From contig JAHEEZ010000039.1 in the NCBI GenBank assembly GCA_024640445.1, forward strand, positions 1 to 20,232: a stretch of 20,232 bases of DNA, in the 5' to 3' direction. Positions 7,204-16,058 of the stretch are shown piece by piece. The first letter of the stretch is position 1, and each line of letters starts with the position of its first letter. Source of the stretch: Acidobacteriota bacterium (GTDB taxonomy: Bacteria > Acidobacteriota > Blastocatellia > Pyrinomonadales > Pyrinomonadaceae). A model generated the notes under the pieces. It was not told the DNA's origin and did not search any database. It saw nothing but the letters and a program-made list of their open reading frames with translations. Made by a program: the position numbers and the translations under genes.

Positions 7204-7752
7204 TCAACTCTCAATTCCCACGATCTTCTTCGCCGCGTCCAGAAGATTCTCCGCCACGATGTCGGCGCCTTTTACCAGCAGGCTCTCGTGTGAAGCGCCG
7301 TAGCCGGTTCTAACCAGCACCGAACGCGCTCCGGCGTTGTGTCCCAGATTCACATCAAGCTGTTTGTCACCGATCACCCAACTGTTCTCAAGATCATAGT
7401 CATTGATCTCCATCGCCTGGCGAATCATACCGATTCCCGGTTTTCTGCATTCGCATCCGGCATCCGGCATATGAGGACAGAAGTGGAATGAGGTTATCGC
7501 CAGGCCGTGTTTCTTAAGTTCCGACTGGATCTTCGCGTGGATCGCGTTTACCGCCTGGCCGTCAAAGAGCCCGCGGGCGACGCCTGATTGGTTTGTGACC
7601 ACGACAAAATCGAAACCCTCGGATCTCAAAATATCCAGTGCCTCGGCAGTGAAAGGAAACAAACGGGTTTCCTCGACCGTCGACAAAAAATCAACCTCTT
7701 CGATAAGCGTTCCATCCCTGTCGAGGAACACGGCTTTCCGTTTCTTCTCCAT
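7204..7752 (-). CDS. gmhB: D-glycero-D-manno-heptose-1,7-bisphosphate 7-phosphatase
   Basis: A 182-residue HAD-superfamily phosphatase of the histidinol-phosphatase/GmhB type, of normal family length. Visible motifs: I FLDRDGTL with nucleophile D11 and acid/base D13; II TNQSG (53-57); the zinc-binding loop C92-x-H94-x5-C100-x-C102 followed by RKP; and GDKQLD (128-133) carrying the magnesium-binding aspartate. GmhB removes the C7 phosphate of heptose 1,7-bisphosphate on the way to ADP-heptose for the LPS inner core. It starts 8 nt after the heptosyltransferase stop, and the pairing with waaF supports the heptose assignment over histidinol phosphate. It is the last gene of the unit; no terminator with a U tract was found beyond it. 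Confidence 0.92.
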   Translation of the reverse strand: MEKKRKAVFLDRDGTLIEEVDFLSTVEETRLFPFTAEALDILRSEGFDFVVVTNQSGVARGLFDGQAVNAIHAKIQSELKKHGLAITSFHFCPHMPDAGCECRKPGIGMIRQAMEINDYDLENSWVIGDKQLDVNLGHNAGARSVLVRTGYGASHESLLVKGADIVAENLLDAAKKIVGIES

Positions 7753-7760
7753 AAAAGAAA

Positions 7761-8786
7761 TCAGTTTCGTGTGAGCAATTCCAAAACTTGTTCGAATACC
7801 ATTTCAGGTGTGACTCGTATCATGCACCTGTGATCAATCGGGCAGTCCCTTAACATGCACGGGGAACATTCGACATCTTCACGAACGATCTGAGCTCCCC
7901 AGGGGGCAGTCGTCAAAGGGTTTGTTGGCCCGAAGACCGTTACCGTCCGCGTTCCAACCGCGGCGGACACGTGGGCTAGTCCCATGTCATTCGAGACCAT
8001 CAGATCTGCTTCAGCGATCAGTGCTACTGCCTCATCCAGCAAAGTCTTTCCCGTAAGATCAACCATTTCAACGTCTGCATTTTCGCAAACCAGGCGGGAA
8101 ACCTCAATCTCATCCGGTGAACCGAGCAGGACCGGCCTTAAACCGGACTCTTTCCAAATAGCTTCCGCAACCCTCGCGAACCGCTCCGCCGGCCAACGCT
8201 TCGCCCGTGAGTTCGTCGATCCTGCTCCGAAAACGGCATACCGGTCGCCCTTTCCAATGCCTTTAGCTTCGAGGATCGTCCGTGCCTGCGCTCTTCTGGC
8301 ATCGGAGACCGGGATCGAAAATTCGGGCTCGCCCACATCTGGTTCGATCTCAAAGAATCTCGAGATCTCTTCAACGAGGTTCAAATAATAATAGACCTCG
8401 TGCCGTGCATTCTTCCACTCTGGCTTTTCAAATGAATTTGTCAGGAGGAAGCCTCGGGCCTCCCCCGCATAACCGAACCGTTTTGCGATTCCCGCCGTCC
8501 GCGCTGTGAGGGCGGAGCCGAAAGAATTTGTGAACAGGATCGCCGCGTCGAACGATCCTTCCCGAAACATTCCCGCCTGCCGGAGCATTGAGGAGGGTGA
8601 GTGTCCCGAATCCTCAAGTACCAACATCCTGTCAATGAAGTCTGCGTCACGAAAAATGCCGTCAGACCAGGCGGGCGCGGCAAGAGTTATCTCGGAATCC
8701 GCAAACGTCTTCTTAATAAGCCGCAAAGCGGGAACCGACATCACGGAATCGCCGATCCAGTTGGTGCCTCGTACAAGGATCTTCAT
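7761..8786 (-). CDS. waaF: ADP-heptose:LPS heptosyltransferase (WaaF/GT9 family)
   Basis: A 341-residue GT-B glycosyltransferase of family 9. It starts with MKILVRGTNWIGDSVMSVPA, the WaaF N-terminal acceptor-side motif with conserved aspartate. The C-terminal ADP-heptose-binding region has SNDMGLAHVSAAVG and VFGPTNP, followed by a cysteine-rich segment (CSPCMLRDCPIDHRCM) typical of heptosyltransferase II. It adds L-glycero-D-manno-heptose to the LPS inner core at the cytoplasmic face of the inner membrane. It lies 27 nt after the SDR gene and 8 nt before gmhB, so all three are probably one message. Heptosyltransferase II is the best fit; heptosyltransferase I or III cannot be excluded without alignment. 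Confidence 0.9.
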   Translation of the reverse strand: MKILVRGTNWIGDSVMSVPALRLIKKTFADSEITLAAPAWSDGIFRDADFIDRMLVLEDSGHSPSSMLRQAGMFREGSFDAAILFTNSFGSALTARTAGIAKRFGYAGEARGFLLTNSFEKPEWKNARHEVYYYLNLVEEISRFFEIEPDVGEPEFSIPVSDARRAQARTILEAKGIGKGDRYAVFGAGSTNSRAKRWPAERFARVAEAIWKESGLRPVLLGSPDEIEVSRLVCENADVEMVDLTGKTLLDEAVALIAEADLMVSNDMGLAHVSAAVGTRTVTVFGPTNPLTTAPWGAQIVREDVECSPCMLRDCPIDHRCMIRVTPEMVFEQVLELLTRN

Positions 8787-8813
8787 TCGGATATGCAGCG
8801 GCGCGCCGCCGCG

Positions 8814-9671
8814 TCAGGCAGCATTGCGATCAAACAGGGTAGCGAGACCTTCCTTTATGCCCATCTTCGGCGTCCAGTCGAGCTCTTGCCTTACCAGCGT
8901 CAGGTCGGACACATAATCGAGCGGCGCGGGATCCGGCAGCGGGTGGTCCTTGTCGATCACAGCCTGAAGCCCGGAAACCTCTTCCATCGTCTCGACCAAT
9001 TCGGAAAGCGGCAGGGCGTTCTCGCGCCCGCCTCCGAGATTGTAGAGGCCGTGGCGGATGACGGAACCGACGAACGCCCCACAAGCCGCGCTGAAATCGT
9101 CGACGTGAAGCACATCGCGTATCGGCCTGCCCCCCCCGGGGAGCCGTATGCCTCCGCCTTTGTCGATCATGTCGGCGTAATGAGTCACAAAATTCGGAGT
9201 GTTTCCTTCACTCAAAGGCGCGTAAACGGTCGACATACGGAAAATGCAGGACCTGAAATTCCGCACGTGCGAGTAATACTCGACGTACCTTTCCGCGATC
9301 AGCTTTGACCATTCGAGAGCCGACTGGTCGGAATAAAGCGTAGGACAGTTCTCCGGGACCTCGCGGTAGTTGTCCGCGAACCGGCCGTATACGTCCTTTG
9401 TGGAAGCGAAGATAAAGACACAGCCTTCCCGGACGTTCTTCAAGAGGTTGACCGTACCGTCAACATTGGTCAGGAATACCTCGTCTGCGGCTTCAGGCGA
9501 CTTGTCCAGATGTGCGGCCAGGTGGATAACGACATCGTAATCGGATGCCGTCTGCACGTCATATAAATTGAGCAGGTCGCGGTTGTTTCGTCTTGAAAAA
9601 TCGTTCGCGTCAAAGTGTTCTTTGACCCGGGATCCGAGGAATCCGCTTCCGCCTGTTACTAAATACTTCAT
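8814..9671 (-). CDS. Extended SDR-family NAD-dependent epimerase/dehydratase, catalytic Tyr apparently replaced
   Basis: A 285-residue Rossmann-fold protein. The dinucleotide site TGGSGFLGSR is at 6-15, followed by D-V-V-I-H-L-A-A (46-53) and a catalytic-type Ser/Thr in FASTKDVYG (88-96). Downstream motifs FRMSTVYAP and RPIRDVLHVDDF match sugar-nucleotide epimerases/dehydratases. The YxxxK pair appears broken: K123 lies in ALEWSKLIAE and the residue four before it is L119, where Tyr is normal. It may use another residue, catalyse a different reaction or be non-catalytic. It sits upstream of waaF and gmhB, so a nucleotide sugar for LPS or another surface glycan is the likely substrate (inference). 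It does not have the look of the ADP-heptose epimerase HldD. Confidence 0.8.
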   Translation of the reverse strand: MKYLVTGGSGFLGSRVKEHFDANDFSRRNNRDLLNLYDVQTASDYDVVIHLAAHLDKSPEAADEVFLTNVDGTVNLLKNVREGCVFIFASTKDVYGRFADNYREVPENCPTLYSDQSALEWSKLIAERYVEYYSHVRNFRSCIFRMSTVYAPLSEGNTPNFVTHYADMIDKGGGIRLPGGGRPIRDVLHVDDFSAACGAFVGSVIRHGLYNLGGGRENALPLSELVETMEEVSGLQAVIDKDHPLPDPAPLDYVSDLTLVRQELDWTPKMGIKEGLATLFDRNAA

Positions 9672-9694
9672 TAGGAATTTGAGCCGGAGGTCAA

Positions 9695-10729
9695 CTATGC
9701 CACGTTCGCCGGCGGATTCAGTTTCACGAGCTGCTGCATCGATTCCGCCTTGCCGATTACTATCAGCAGGTCGCCCTGTTCGATCTTTGTGTCTGCCGAA
9801 GGATGGAAGAGCATTTCGCCTTCTTTTCTGCGTATCGCGACTATCAACAGATTGAGCTCGCGGCTGATGTTTGTGTCTTTAAGGCTCCGGCCGATGTACT
9901 GAGTGTTGTCGAGGATAGGAACCTCTTCGAACACAAGGTCCAGGTTTTCCGCGACTATTGAATCCATAAAATCAGCGATCGCGGGTTTTGTCAGCGCGCG
10001 CGCCATGCTCTGGCTTCCGATTATTGTCGGCGCGACGACGCGATTGGCGCCTGCGCGTATCAGTTTCGGCTCTGCTTGCTCTTCAACCGCGCGGGAGACG
10101 ATATGAAGATTCTTGTTAAGGTCGCGGGCAGTGAGCACTACGTAGACGTTGGCCGCATCGTCCGCGAGACACGTCGCCAGCCCGGCGGCGCGTTCGACTC
10201 CGGCTTTGATCAAGTTACTTTCAATCGTCGCGTCTCCTACCAGGACAAACTGGCGGTCCCAGTTCTCAATCTGCTCGACCTTCTTCTGGTCGAGCTCAAC
10301 AACGACATATGGGATCCGATCTTTCTGGAGGGACTTGATCACCCTTCGGCCGACTCTGCCGGCGCCGCATATGATGTAGTGATTCTTTAGTTTCTCCATT
10401 TCCTTGGTTCTCCGTCGCGTGCCGAGCGTGGCGAGCATTTCTGTGTGGATGAATGCCTGCGCGACTATCGATAGCGCGTAAAGGACCGTTCCAACGCCGA
10501 CGAGTATGAAGACCGTAGTGAATATCCGTCCCGCTTTTGTGTGCGGAACGAAATCGCCATATCCGACGGTCGTAACCGTGGATGTCGTGAAGTAGATGCT
10601 CTCAAGCCAGCCAAGCCCTTCAAAGTAGTGAAAGCCGACGCTTCCCCCCGCGATCATGAAAAAGATCGCCGCCTGAGCGACGACGAGGCGCTTCCTGATG
10701 TGCGGTGATAGATTCGAGATCAGGCTCAT
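9695..10729 (-). CDS. Two-TM potassium channel with RCK (TrkA-N/TrkA-C) domains
   Basis: A 344-residue channel subunit. TM1 is near 14-34. The pore helix and selectivity filter STVTTVGYGD (filter TVGYG, 54-58) are followed by TM2 (about 69-93). A cytoplasmic RCK_N domain starts at NHYIICGAGRVGRRV (dinucleotide-binding GAGRVG, 122-127), and an RCK_C domain lies near 255-340. This is the MthK/Kch-type layout: a tetrameric K+ channel gated by a ligand bound to an RCK ring. It ends 23 nt before the SDR gene on the same strand, so it may lead the LPS unit. This could be simple clustering rather than shared function. No clear promoter was seen in the 210-nt divergent region on its side. Confidence 0.9.
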   Translation of the reverse strand: MSLISNLSPHIRKRLVVAQAAIFFMIAGGSVGFHYFEGLGWLESIYFTTSTVTTVGYGDFVPHTKAGRIFTTVFILVGVGTVLYALSIVAQAFIHTEMLATLGTRRRTKEMEKLKNHYIICGAGRVGRRVIKSLQKDRIPYVVVELDQKKVEQIENWDRQFVLVGDATIESNLIKAGVERAAGLATCLADDAANVYVVLTARDLNKNLHIVSRAVEEQAEPKLIRAGANRVVAPTIIGSQSMARALTKPAIADFMDSIVAENLDLVFEEVPILDNTQYIGRSLKDTNISRELNLLIVAIRRKEGEMLFHPSADTKIEQGDLLIVIGKAESMQQLVKLNPPANVA

Positions 10730-10820
10730 TTTCAGAGGACATTTCCGCCCCGCGCGGTTTGGGGTTTCGGTCGCGGCCGGATGGCAGTTTTAGCTCGGGA
10801 CCGTCGCGGCTGCGGCAGAA

Positions 10821-10853
10821 TTGACTAGACACGAACCATAGCCACTATATAAA
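10821..10853 (+). promoter_or_regulatory. Possible sigma-70 promoter of the penicillin-binding protein gene
   Basis: TTGACT (10821-10826) matches a -35 box. A TATATAAA run (10846-10853) follows at a 19-nt spacing to TATATA or 21 to TATAAA, both longer than ideal. The start would be near 10858, giving a leader of about 80 nt before the ATG at 10940. It is the only AT-rich stretch in the divergent spacer. Confidence 0.45.
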
Positions 10854-10939
10854 CTCTAGAATTGTCGCGTCCGGGGCGAATCGCTCAGGAGCTCTCCTTT
10901 CAGCAACATAGCCTTCCTAACTGTCTAATCACATTCATA

Positions 10940-13753
10940 ATGGCACAGTCGGCAAATGTCAAAAACAAGAGACGGAATGTGCGGAGCGCACCGCCTGCCA
11001 GGCGAGGGAAGGGCAGATCCAGACCCTACGGAGCGCAAAAACGCACCCGGTTCCGGCGTCTTCTGCGTCTTGTTTTCAACCCCGTTACGTTCGCACTGGC
11101 GGCGATAGTCTTCCTGGCCGCGTTTCTGACGGCGACATATTTCTGGTTCGAGTTTTCGGACAAGATCAATCTGATGCTTGCCGGTGATGTCTTTACGAGA
11201 AACGCCGGGATCTACTCCGCGCCAAAGACGTTGCGAAAAGACGAGGTGCTTTCGCCGGATGCTTTTGCCGACTACCTTAGGTCCGCCGGCTACGTAAGTG
11301 CCGACAGGAGTGCCGATCCTTCAAGGGGCAGGTTCGATCTCAAAGGGAATTTGATCACGGTTGAGCCCGGAACCACGGCAGTTCTTGACGGAAAACTGGA
11401 GTTTCGAAGAATAGTCGTCACCTTCGACAAGGCCCGCAAACGCGTCGAATCGATCCGCGATAAAGGAAGCGGCGCCGAACTCGCCTCGACCGCGATCGAG
11501 CCCATAATGCTGAGTTCGATAGCAGCGGAAGGCGATGGCCGGCGAAAGGTGATCACGTTCCGGGATCTTCCTCCGCACCTCGTGAAAGCGATCACGGTCA
11601 CAGAGGACCGCGCTTTCTTTGAACATTACGGAGTTAACATACGCGGCATCGCGAGGGCATTGTGGCGACGCTATGACGGCGACGAGAGCGGATCGCCGAT
11701 CGAGAATCAGGGTGGTTCTTCGATCACGCAGCAGTTGGTTAAGAATCTATTCCTTACACCCGAGAGAAGCCTTGAGCGAAAAGCGAAAGAAGCCTACATG
11801 TCCGTGATCCTCGAGACCCGGCTGAGCAAAGATGAGATCTTTACGCTGTATGCGAACCAGATATATCTTGGCCAGAACACGGGTGTGTCGATATACGGAG
11901 TCGGCGAGGCTTCGAACATCTATTTCGGCAAGGACGTATCAGCGCTCACGCTTCCAGAATCGGCTTTCATCGCGGGACTCATACGAAGTCCAAACCGCTA
12001 CAATCCATATAAGTATCCCGAGCGCGTGAAAGAACGGAGGAACCAGGTCCTGCAGTCGATGCTTGAATCCGGCGAGATCTCTCCGAACCAAGCTGAAACC
12101 GCCAAGAAGACACCGCTCTCGGTAATAAAACCGGCCTCAAGAAAAGATCAGCAGGGAATGGAGTATTTCGCGCAGTATGCTGTAGACCGGCTGCCCGAGG
12201 TGATAAGCGATCCCGAAGCGCTTCAGCATTTGAGGGTCTATACGACGATCGATCCGGACCTTCAGAAGGCGGCGAACAAGGCGCTCATAGAACGGCTCAA
12301 AAAGCTGGAAAAGCGGTTCAAGGACGACAAACAGGCCGGCCTGAACGCGGCGCTTGTCGCCATTCGGCCGAAGACCGGCGAGATCGTCGCGATGATAGGC
12401 GGCAAGGATCACGCGGAGAACCAGTTCAATCGCGCCGCGGACGCGATGAGGCAGCCCGGTTCCGTTTTCAAGCCTTTTGTCTACGCCGCGGCAGTCAACA
12501 CGGCATATATGCCGAACTCGAGGGTTCTCACTGCGGCAAGCATCTTCAAAGATGAGAAAAAGGTCTTCACCTTCAACCAGGATTCATATTCACCGAACAA
12601 TTACGGGGATTTCTTCTCGAACAAGGAAATGACGCTTCGCGACGCGCTGGTCAAGAGCAAGAATGTGATCACTGTTGACGTCGCGATGGAATTGAACGTG
12701 GGAACGGTGATGAGCCTGGCCAGGAAGGCCGGTCTTCCGAAGGTAGAAAAAGCGTATCCTTCAATGGCGCTCGGGACTGCCGAAGCTACCCCGCTTCAGA
12801 TGGCCGAAGCGTACTCGCTTTTCGCAAATCTGGGTGATGCGGTGAAGCCGATCGCGATAAACAAGGTAACGACGGGTGACGGACGGGTCATCACGGAACC
12901 GAAAGGAGAGAAGCATAACGTGCTTCGCCCCGACGTGGCTTACATCCTGGACGACATGATGAAGGACGTCATCAACCGAGGAACGGCGGCGGGACTCGGT
13001 GCCTGGGGATTCAAGAACGAAAAGGGAAAACGTGGCTTTGCAGGGAAGACCGGTACGTCGCGGGACGGTTGGTTCGTCGGGTTTACACCCGAGATCGTCT
13101 GTGCGGTCTATGTCGGATTTGACGATGGTTCGGACCTTGGTCTGACGGGATCCGATTCGGCAATGCCAATTTGGGCGGATTTCATGAAGGAGGCGCTCAG
13201 ACTGCATCCTGAATGGAACGGCGACTGGGATATGCCTGGCGGAATTCGAAGGGCGGAGATCGACATTCGAAACGGGTCCCTTATTCGCGAGGTTAGTGAG
13301 AACGGCGATTCGGTCACACCCACTCCGACGCCGACACCTGATTTCCCGATAGATCCTGAATTGGCGGCGCAGCTCCCGCCTGCTCCCACCGAAGAGATGT
13401 ACGTATCGGACGTGCCTCCCGAATTTCGCCGGATTGAGCTGTTTATTGGAGGAACGATGCCGAACCGCGTTCTAAGGCCGGAATTCGATCCTGATAATCC
13501 GGACTGGGTCCCGGGTGGTCCTGAACCAAACGCCACTCCGTTTACGACCTGGGAGGATGCAAAGGAAGGAAATGAAAAGGCGAGTCCCGCGGGATCGGAT
13601 GACGGTGCTGATTCCGACGTGGTGTCGGTAACGATCTGTCCTTTATCAGGACTCAGGGCCACTGCCAATTGCCCGGAACGGCGAAAGGTGGTTTTCAGAA
13701 AGGGTGCCGAACCGAAGGAGTTCTGCGGCTTTCATATTGCAAAGAAGCCCTGA
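10940..13753 (+). CDS. Class A penicillin-binding protein (bifunctional glycosyltransferase/transpeptidase)
   Basis: A 937-residue bifunctional peptidoglycan synthase from the ATG at 10940. An in-frame TTG at 10862 would add 26 residues but lies on the probable transcript start. A very basic cytoplasmic tail (about 1-45) precedes one anchor (about 49-71). A segment near 88-120 (AGIYSAPKTLRKDE) resembles the UB2H domain of PBP1b. The GT51 domain has EDRAFFEH (catalytic E222), GGSSITQQLVKN (258-269), RKAKEAYMSVILE and the KDEIFTLYANQIYLG motif. The transpeptidase has SVFK (S508, K511), SKN (573-575) and KTG (703-705). All catalytic motifs are intact. The C-terminus has a Thr-Pro repeat linker and ends in a three-cysteine module (C-P-L-S-G, C-P, F-C-G-F-H). 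It acts in the periplasm on lipid II. Confidence 0.93.
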   Translation: MAQSANVKNKRRNVRSAPPARRGKGRSRPYGAQKRTRFRRLLRLVFNPVTFALAAIVFLAAFLTATYFWFEFSDKINLMLAGDVFTRNAGIYSAPKTLRKDEVLSPDAFADYLRSAGYVSADRSADPSRGRFDLKGNLITVEPGTTAVLDGKLEFRRIVVTFDKARKRVESIRDKGSGAELASTAIEPIMLSSIAAEGDGRRKVITFRDLPPHLVKAITVTEDRAFFEHYGVNIRGIARALWRRYDGDESGSPIENQGGSSITQQLVKNLFLTPERSLERKAKEAYMSVILETRLSKDEIFTLYANQIYLGQNTGVSIYGVGEASNIYFGKDVSALTLPESAFIAGLIRSPNRYNPYKYPERVKERRNQVLQSMLESGEISPNQAETAKKTPLSVIKPASRKDQQGMEYFAQYAVDRLPEVISDPEALQHLRVYTTIDPDLQKAANKALIERLKKLEKRFKDDKQAGLNAALVAIRPKTGEIVAMIGGKDHAENQFNRAADAMRQPGSVFKPFVYAAAVNTAYMPNSRVLTAASIFKDEKKVFTFNQDSYSPNNYGDFFSNKEMTLRDALVKSKNVITVDVAMELNVGTVMSLARKAGLPKVEKAYPSMALGTAEATPLQMAEAYSLFANLGDAVKPIAINKVTTGDGRVITEPKGEKHNVLRPDVAYILDDMMKDVINRGTAAGLGAWGFKNEKGKRGFAGKTGTSRDGWFVGFTPEIVCAVYVGFDDGSDLGLTGSDSAMPIWADFMKEALRLHPEWNGDWDMPGGIRRAEIDIRNGSLIREVSENGDSVTPTPTPTPDFPIDPELAAQLPPAPTEEMYVSDVPPEFRRIELFIGGTMPNRVLRPEFDPDNPDWVPGGPEPNATPFTTWEDAKEGNEKASPAGSDDGADSDVVSVTICPLSGLRATANCPERRKVVFRKGAEPKEFCGFHIAKKP

Positions 13754-13772
13754 CACCGGTCAATTGATGCAA

Positions 13773-13810
13773 GAAAAAAGGCCGGATCTCATTGATCCGG
13801 CCTCTTTTTT
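13773..13810. terminator. Bidirectional intrinsic terminator between convergent genes
   Basis: A 10-bp stem, AGGCCGGATC/GATCCGGCCT (13779-13788 with 13794-13803), has a 5-nt loop. It is flanked by an A run on the left (13773-13778) and a T run on the right (13805-13810), so it can end both the PBP message (plus) and the prolyl oligopeptidase message (minus). Confidence 0.92.
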
Positions 13811-13826
13811 GGGAGCTCGGCGAAAC

Positions 13827-15944
13827 TTAGTTCATTCCAAGGTTTTGCATCAGGAATGCGTAAGTATCGGCGACTTCTTCGATGATCTTAGAAGTGGGTT
13901 TTCCGGCTCCGTGTCCAGCGTCAGTCTCAATCCTGATCAGGACCGGAGCGTCGCCTGCCTGAGCGGCCTGAAGTGTCGCCGCATATTTGAAACTATGCGC
14001 GGGCACAACGCGGTCGTCGTGGTCGGCGGTCGTTATCAGCACGGCCGGATACCTGGTTCCCTTCTTGATGTTGTGGAGTGGAGAGTAGGCGTAAAGGGCC
14101 TTGAAGTCCTGTGCATCGTCAGGCGACCCATAGTCAGATGTCCACGCCCAGCCGATCGTGAATTTGTGAAAGCGGAGCATGTCCATCACTCCCACCGCCG
14201 GAAGCGCGGCGCCGAAAAGGTCCGGCCTCTGGTTCAGGACCGCTCCGACTAGCAGGCCTCCATTCGATCCTCCCTGAATTGCCAGCTTCCTGGAACTCGT
14301 GTACTTGTTGGCGATCAGCCACTCTGCGGCGGAGATGAAATCATCAAAGACGTTCTGTTTGTTCGCCTTCGTGCCGGCCATATGCCATTTCTCGCCGTAT
14401 TCGCCGCCACCCCTTAGATTCGCGACCGCGTACACGCCTCCCATTTCCAGCCACACGAGCCTTGAAACGCTGAAACCGGGTGTCATCGAGATGTTGAATC
14501 CGCCATATCCATATAGAAGAGTCGGGTTCGTTCCGTCCAGCTTGATACCTTTCTTTGCGACGATGAACATCGGTATCTTGGTACCGTCCTTGCTGGGATA
14601 GAACACCTGTTTTACCTCGTAAGCAGAAGAGTCGAAATCAACCTCGGCCTTACGGAACAAAGTGCTGTTGCCCGTCTTCATGTCGTATCTGTAGATCGTC
14701 GGAGGTGCGTTGTAGCTGGAGTATGTGTAGAAGGTCTCGGTGTCTTCCCGCCGCCCGCCGAATCCTCCAGCGGATCCGATCCCCGGAAGCTCGACGTTTC
14801 GGATGAACTTTCCATCTCTCGAGTAGATTCGAATCTGCGAATACGCATCCTTAAGGTAATCTGCCACGAATTGGTCGTTAATAAATGAAACGCCCGTAAG
14901 AGTTTCCTGTGCTTCCGGGATCACCTCGTTCCAGACACGGGTGCGGGCGAGGAGATTGACCGAAACCAGCCGAGACCGCGTGGCGTCCTTGTCTGTCTGA
15001 AAATAGAACGTCGAGCCGACGTTGCCGACGTAGTTGTACTGGTTCTCGAACTTATTGATCAAAGGAACGATCGGGGCGTTCTTATCCGAAAGCCTTTTGA
15101 AATAGATCTGGCTTTTCGGAGAGGTCCCCTGCCTGAGATAAATAAGCAGCCACTCGCCGTCCTCAGTGACAAGACCGTTGATCCCAAGTTTCGGATCGTC
15201 AGGCCGCTCGTAGATCAGGACATCCGTCGACTGGTCGGTCCCGAGCTCGTGATAAAAGAGTTTCTGGCTGAAATTTGCGTCCTCAAGTTTCGTTTCTTCG
15301 TTTGGTTCCGGATAGCGGCTGTAGAAAACTCCCGACCCGTCTCTCATCCAGGAAACCCCGGAAAACTTAATATTCTTCAAGTTGTCAGAGAGATCCTTGC
15401 CAGTTTCTATGTCGAGGAATTTGAATTCCCGCCAATCGGACCCTGCCTTGGAAATTCCGTAAGCCAGTGTCTTTCCATCTTCTGTCACGGCAAGACCTGA
15501 CAAAGCGACCGTGCCGTCTTTTGAAAATGTGTTCGGATCAAGAAGCACTTTTCCAGAGCTTGAAAGTGAATCGGTCACGTATAGAACGCTTTGGTTCTGG
15601 AGGCCGTCGTTCTTGTAATAGAAATACTTGTCGCCGCGTTTGAATGGCGCGGTGTATCTGGCATAGTTCCAAAGCGTCGTAAGTCTTTCCTTCAGTTCTT
15701 CACGTTTCGGGAGGCTTTGCAGGTATGGAAGAGTCACCTTGTTTTCAGCATCTATCCACCCGCGGGATTCAGGCGAATCCGGGTCCTCAAGCCAGCGATA
15801 CGGATCAGAGACTTTCGTGCCGTGGTAATCATCGATCTGGACGACCTTTTTTGCGTCGGGATAGTTGAAGCGCATCTGAGCTTGAAACGATGCTGAAAGA
15901 ACCAGCGCGAATGCGACCGCGCAAGCAATAGTGCTTATTCTCAT
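13827..15944 (-). CDS. Secreted prolyl oligopeptidase (S9A family)
   Basis: A 705-residue serine peptidase. An N-terminal signal peptide (about 1-22, hydrophobic core IACAVAFALVLSASF, cut near A-Q-A) directs export. The S9A N-terminal YHGTKVSDPYRWLEDPDS stretch and a beta-propeller (about 80-425) precede the alpha/beta-hydrolase domain. The catalytic triad is S560 in GGSNGG, Asp in ADHDDRVVP (643/644) and H678 in DAGHGAG. It cleaves short peptides on the carboxyl side of proline; the propeller excludes folded proteins. GGAGG lies 11 nt before the ATG, and a TAGAAT -10-like box (15981-15986 on the minus strand) lies upstream with no good -35. It is a single-gene unit between two terminators. 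An export signal on this usually cytosolic family is seen in many soil bacteria. Confidence 0.93.
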   Translation of the reverse strand: MRISTIACAVAFALVLSASFQAQMRFNYPDAKKVVQIDDYHGTKVSDPYRWLEDPDSPESRGWIDAENKVTLPYLQSLPKREELKERLTTLWNYARYTAPFKRGDKYFYYKNDGLQNQSVLYVTDSLSSSGKVLLDPNTFSKDGTVALSGLAVTEDGKTLAYGISKAGSDWREFKFLDIETGKDLSDNLKNIKFSGVSWMRDGSGVFYSRYPEPNEETKLEDANFSQKLFYHELGTDQSTDVLIYERPDDPKLGINGLVTEDGEWLLIYLRQGTSPKSQIYFKRLSDKNAPIVPLINKFENQYNYVGNVGSTFYFQTDKDATRSRLVSVNLLARTRVWNEVIPEAQETLTGVSFINDQFVADYLKDAYSQIRIYSRDGKFIRNVELPGIGSAGGFGGRREDTETFYTYSSYNAPPTIYRYDMKTGNSTLFRKAEVDFDSSAYEVKQVFYPSKDGTKIPMFIVAKKGIKLDGTNPTLLYGYGGFNISMTPGFSVSRLVWLEMGGVYAVANLRGGGEYGEKWHMAGTKANKQNVFDDFISAAEWLIANKYTSSRKLAIQGGSNGGLLVGAVLNQRPDLFGAALPAVGVMDMLRFHKFTIGWAWTSDYGSPDDAQDFKALYAYSPLHNIKKGTRYPAVLITTADHDDRVVPAHSFKYAATLQAAQAGDAPVLIRIETDAGHGAGKPTSKIIEEVADTYAFLMQNLGMN

Positions 15945-16006
15945 GTATGCAAAAACCTCCGGTATGTGAACGTGGTCAGTATTCTACTACGGCCATCTTC
16001 TCAATG

Positions 16007-16035
16007 AAAACGGGACCGCCAAATGGCGGTCCCGT
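16007..16035 (-). terminator. Rho-independent terminator of the GGDEF-EAL gene
   Basis: An 11-bp perfect GC-rich stem (16010-16020 with 16025-16035) has a 4-nt loop. On the minus strand it is followed by a short T run (plus-strand A 16007-16010). It lies 23 nt beyond the GGDEF-EAL stop and upstream of the oligopeptidase promoter region, separating the two. Confidence 0.85.
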
Positions 16036-16058
16036 GGGTTCCGATCTTAGGTTAGTTG

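Noticed and set aside
8601..9308. 235-codon open frame on the plus strand
   Set aside because: Overlaps waaF and the SDR gene antisense; no ribosome binding site or recognisable motif.
10862..10939. TTG-initiated 26-residue N-terminal extension of the penicillin-binding protein
   Set aside because: It would begin at or next to the probable transcript start, with no ribosome binding site; the ATG at 10940 gives a normal basic tail and anchor.
10941..10957. TGGCAC resembling a sigma-54 -24 element
   Set aside because: No TTGC-type -12 element at the required spacing, and it lies inside the coding start of the penicillin-binding protein.
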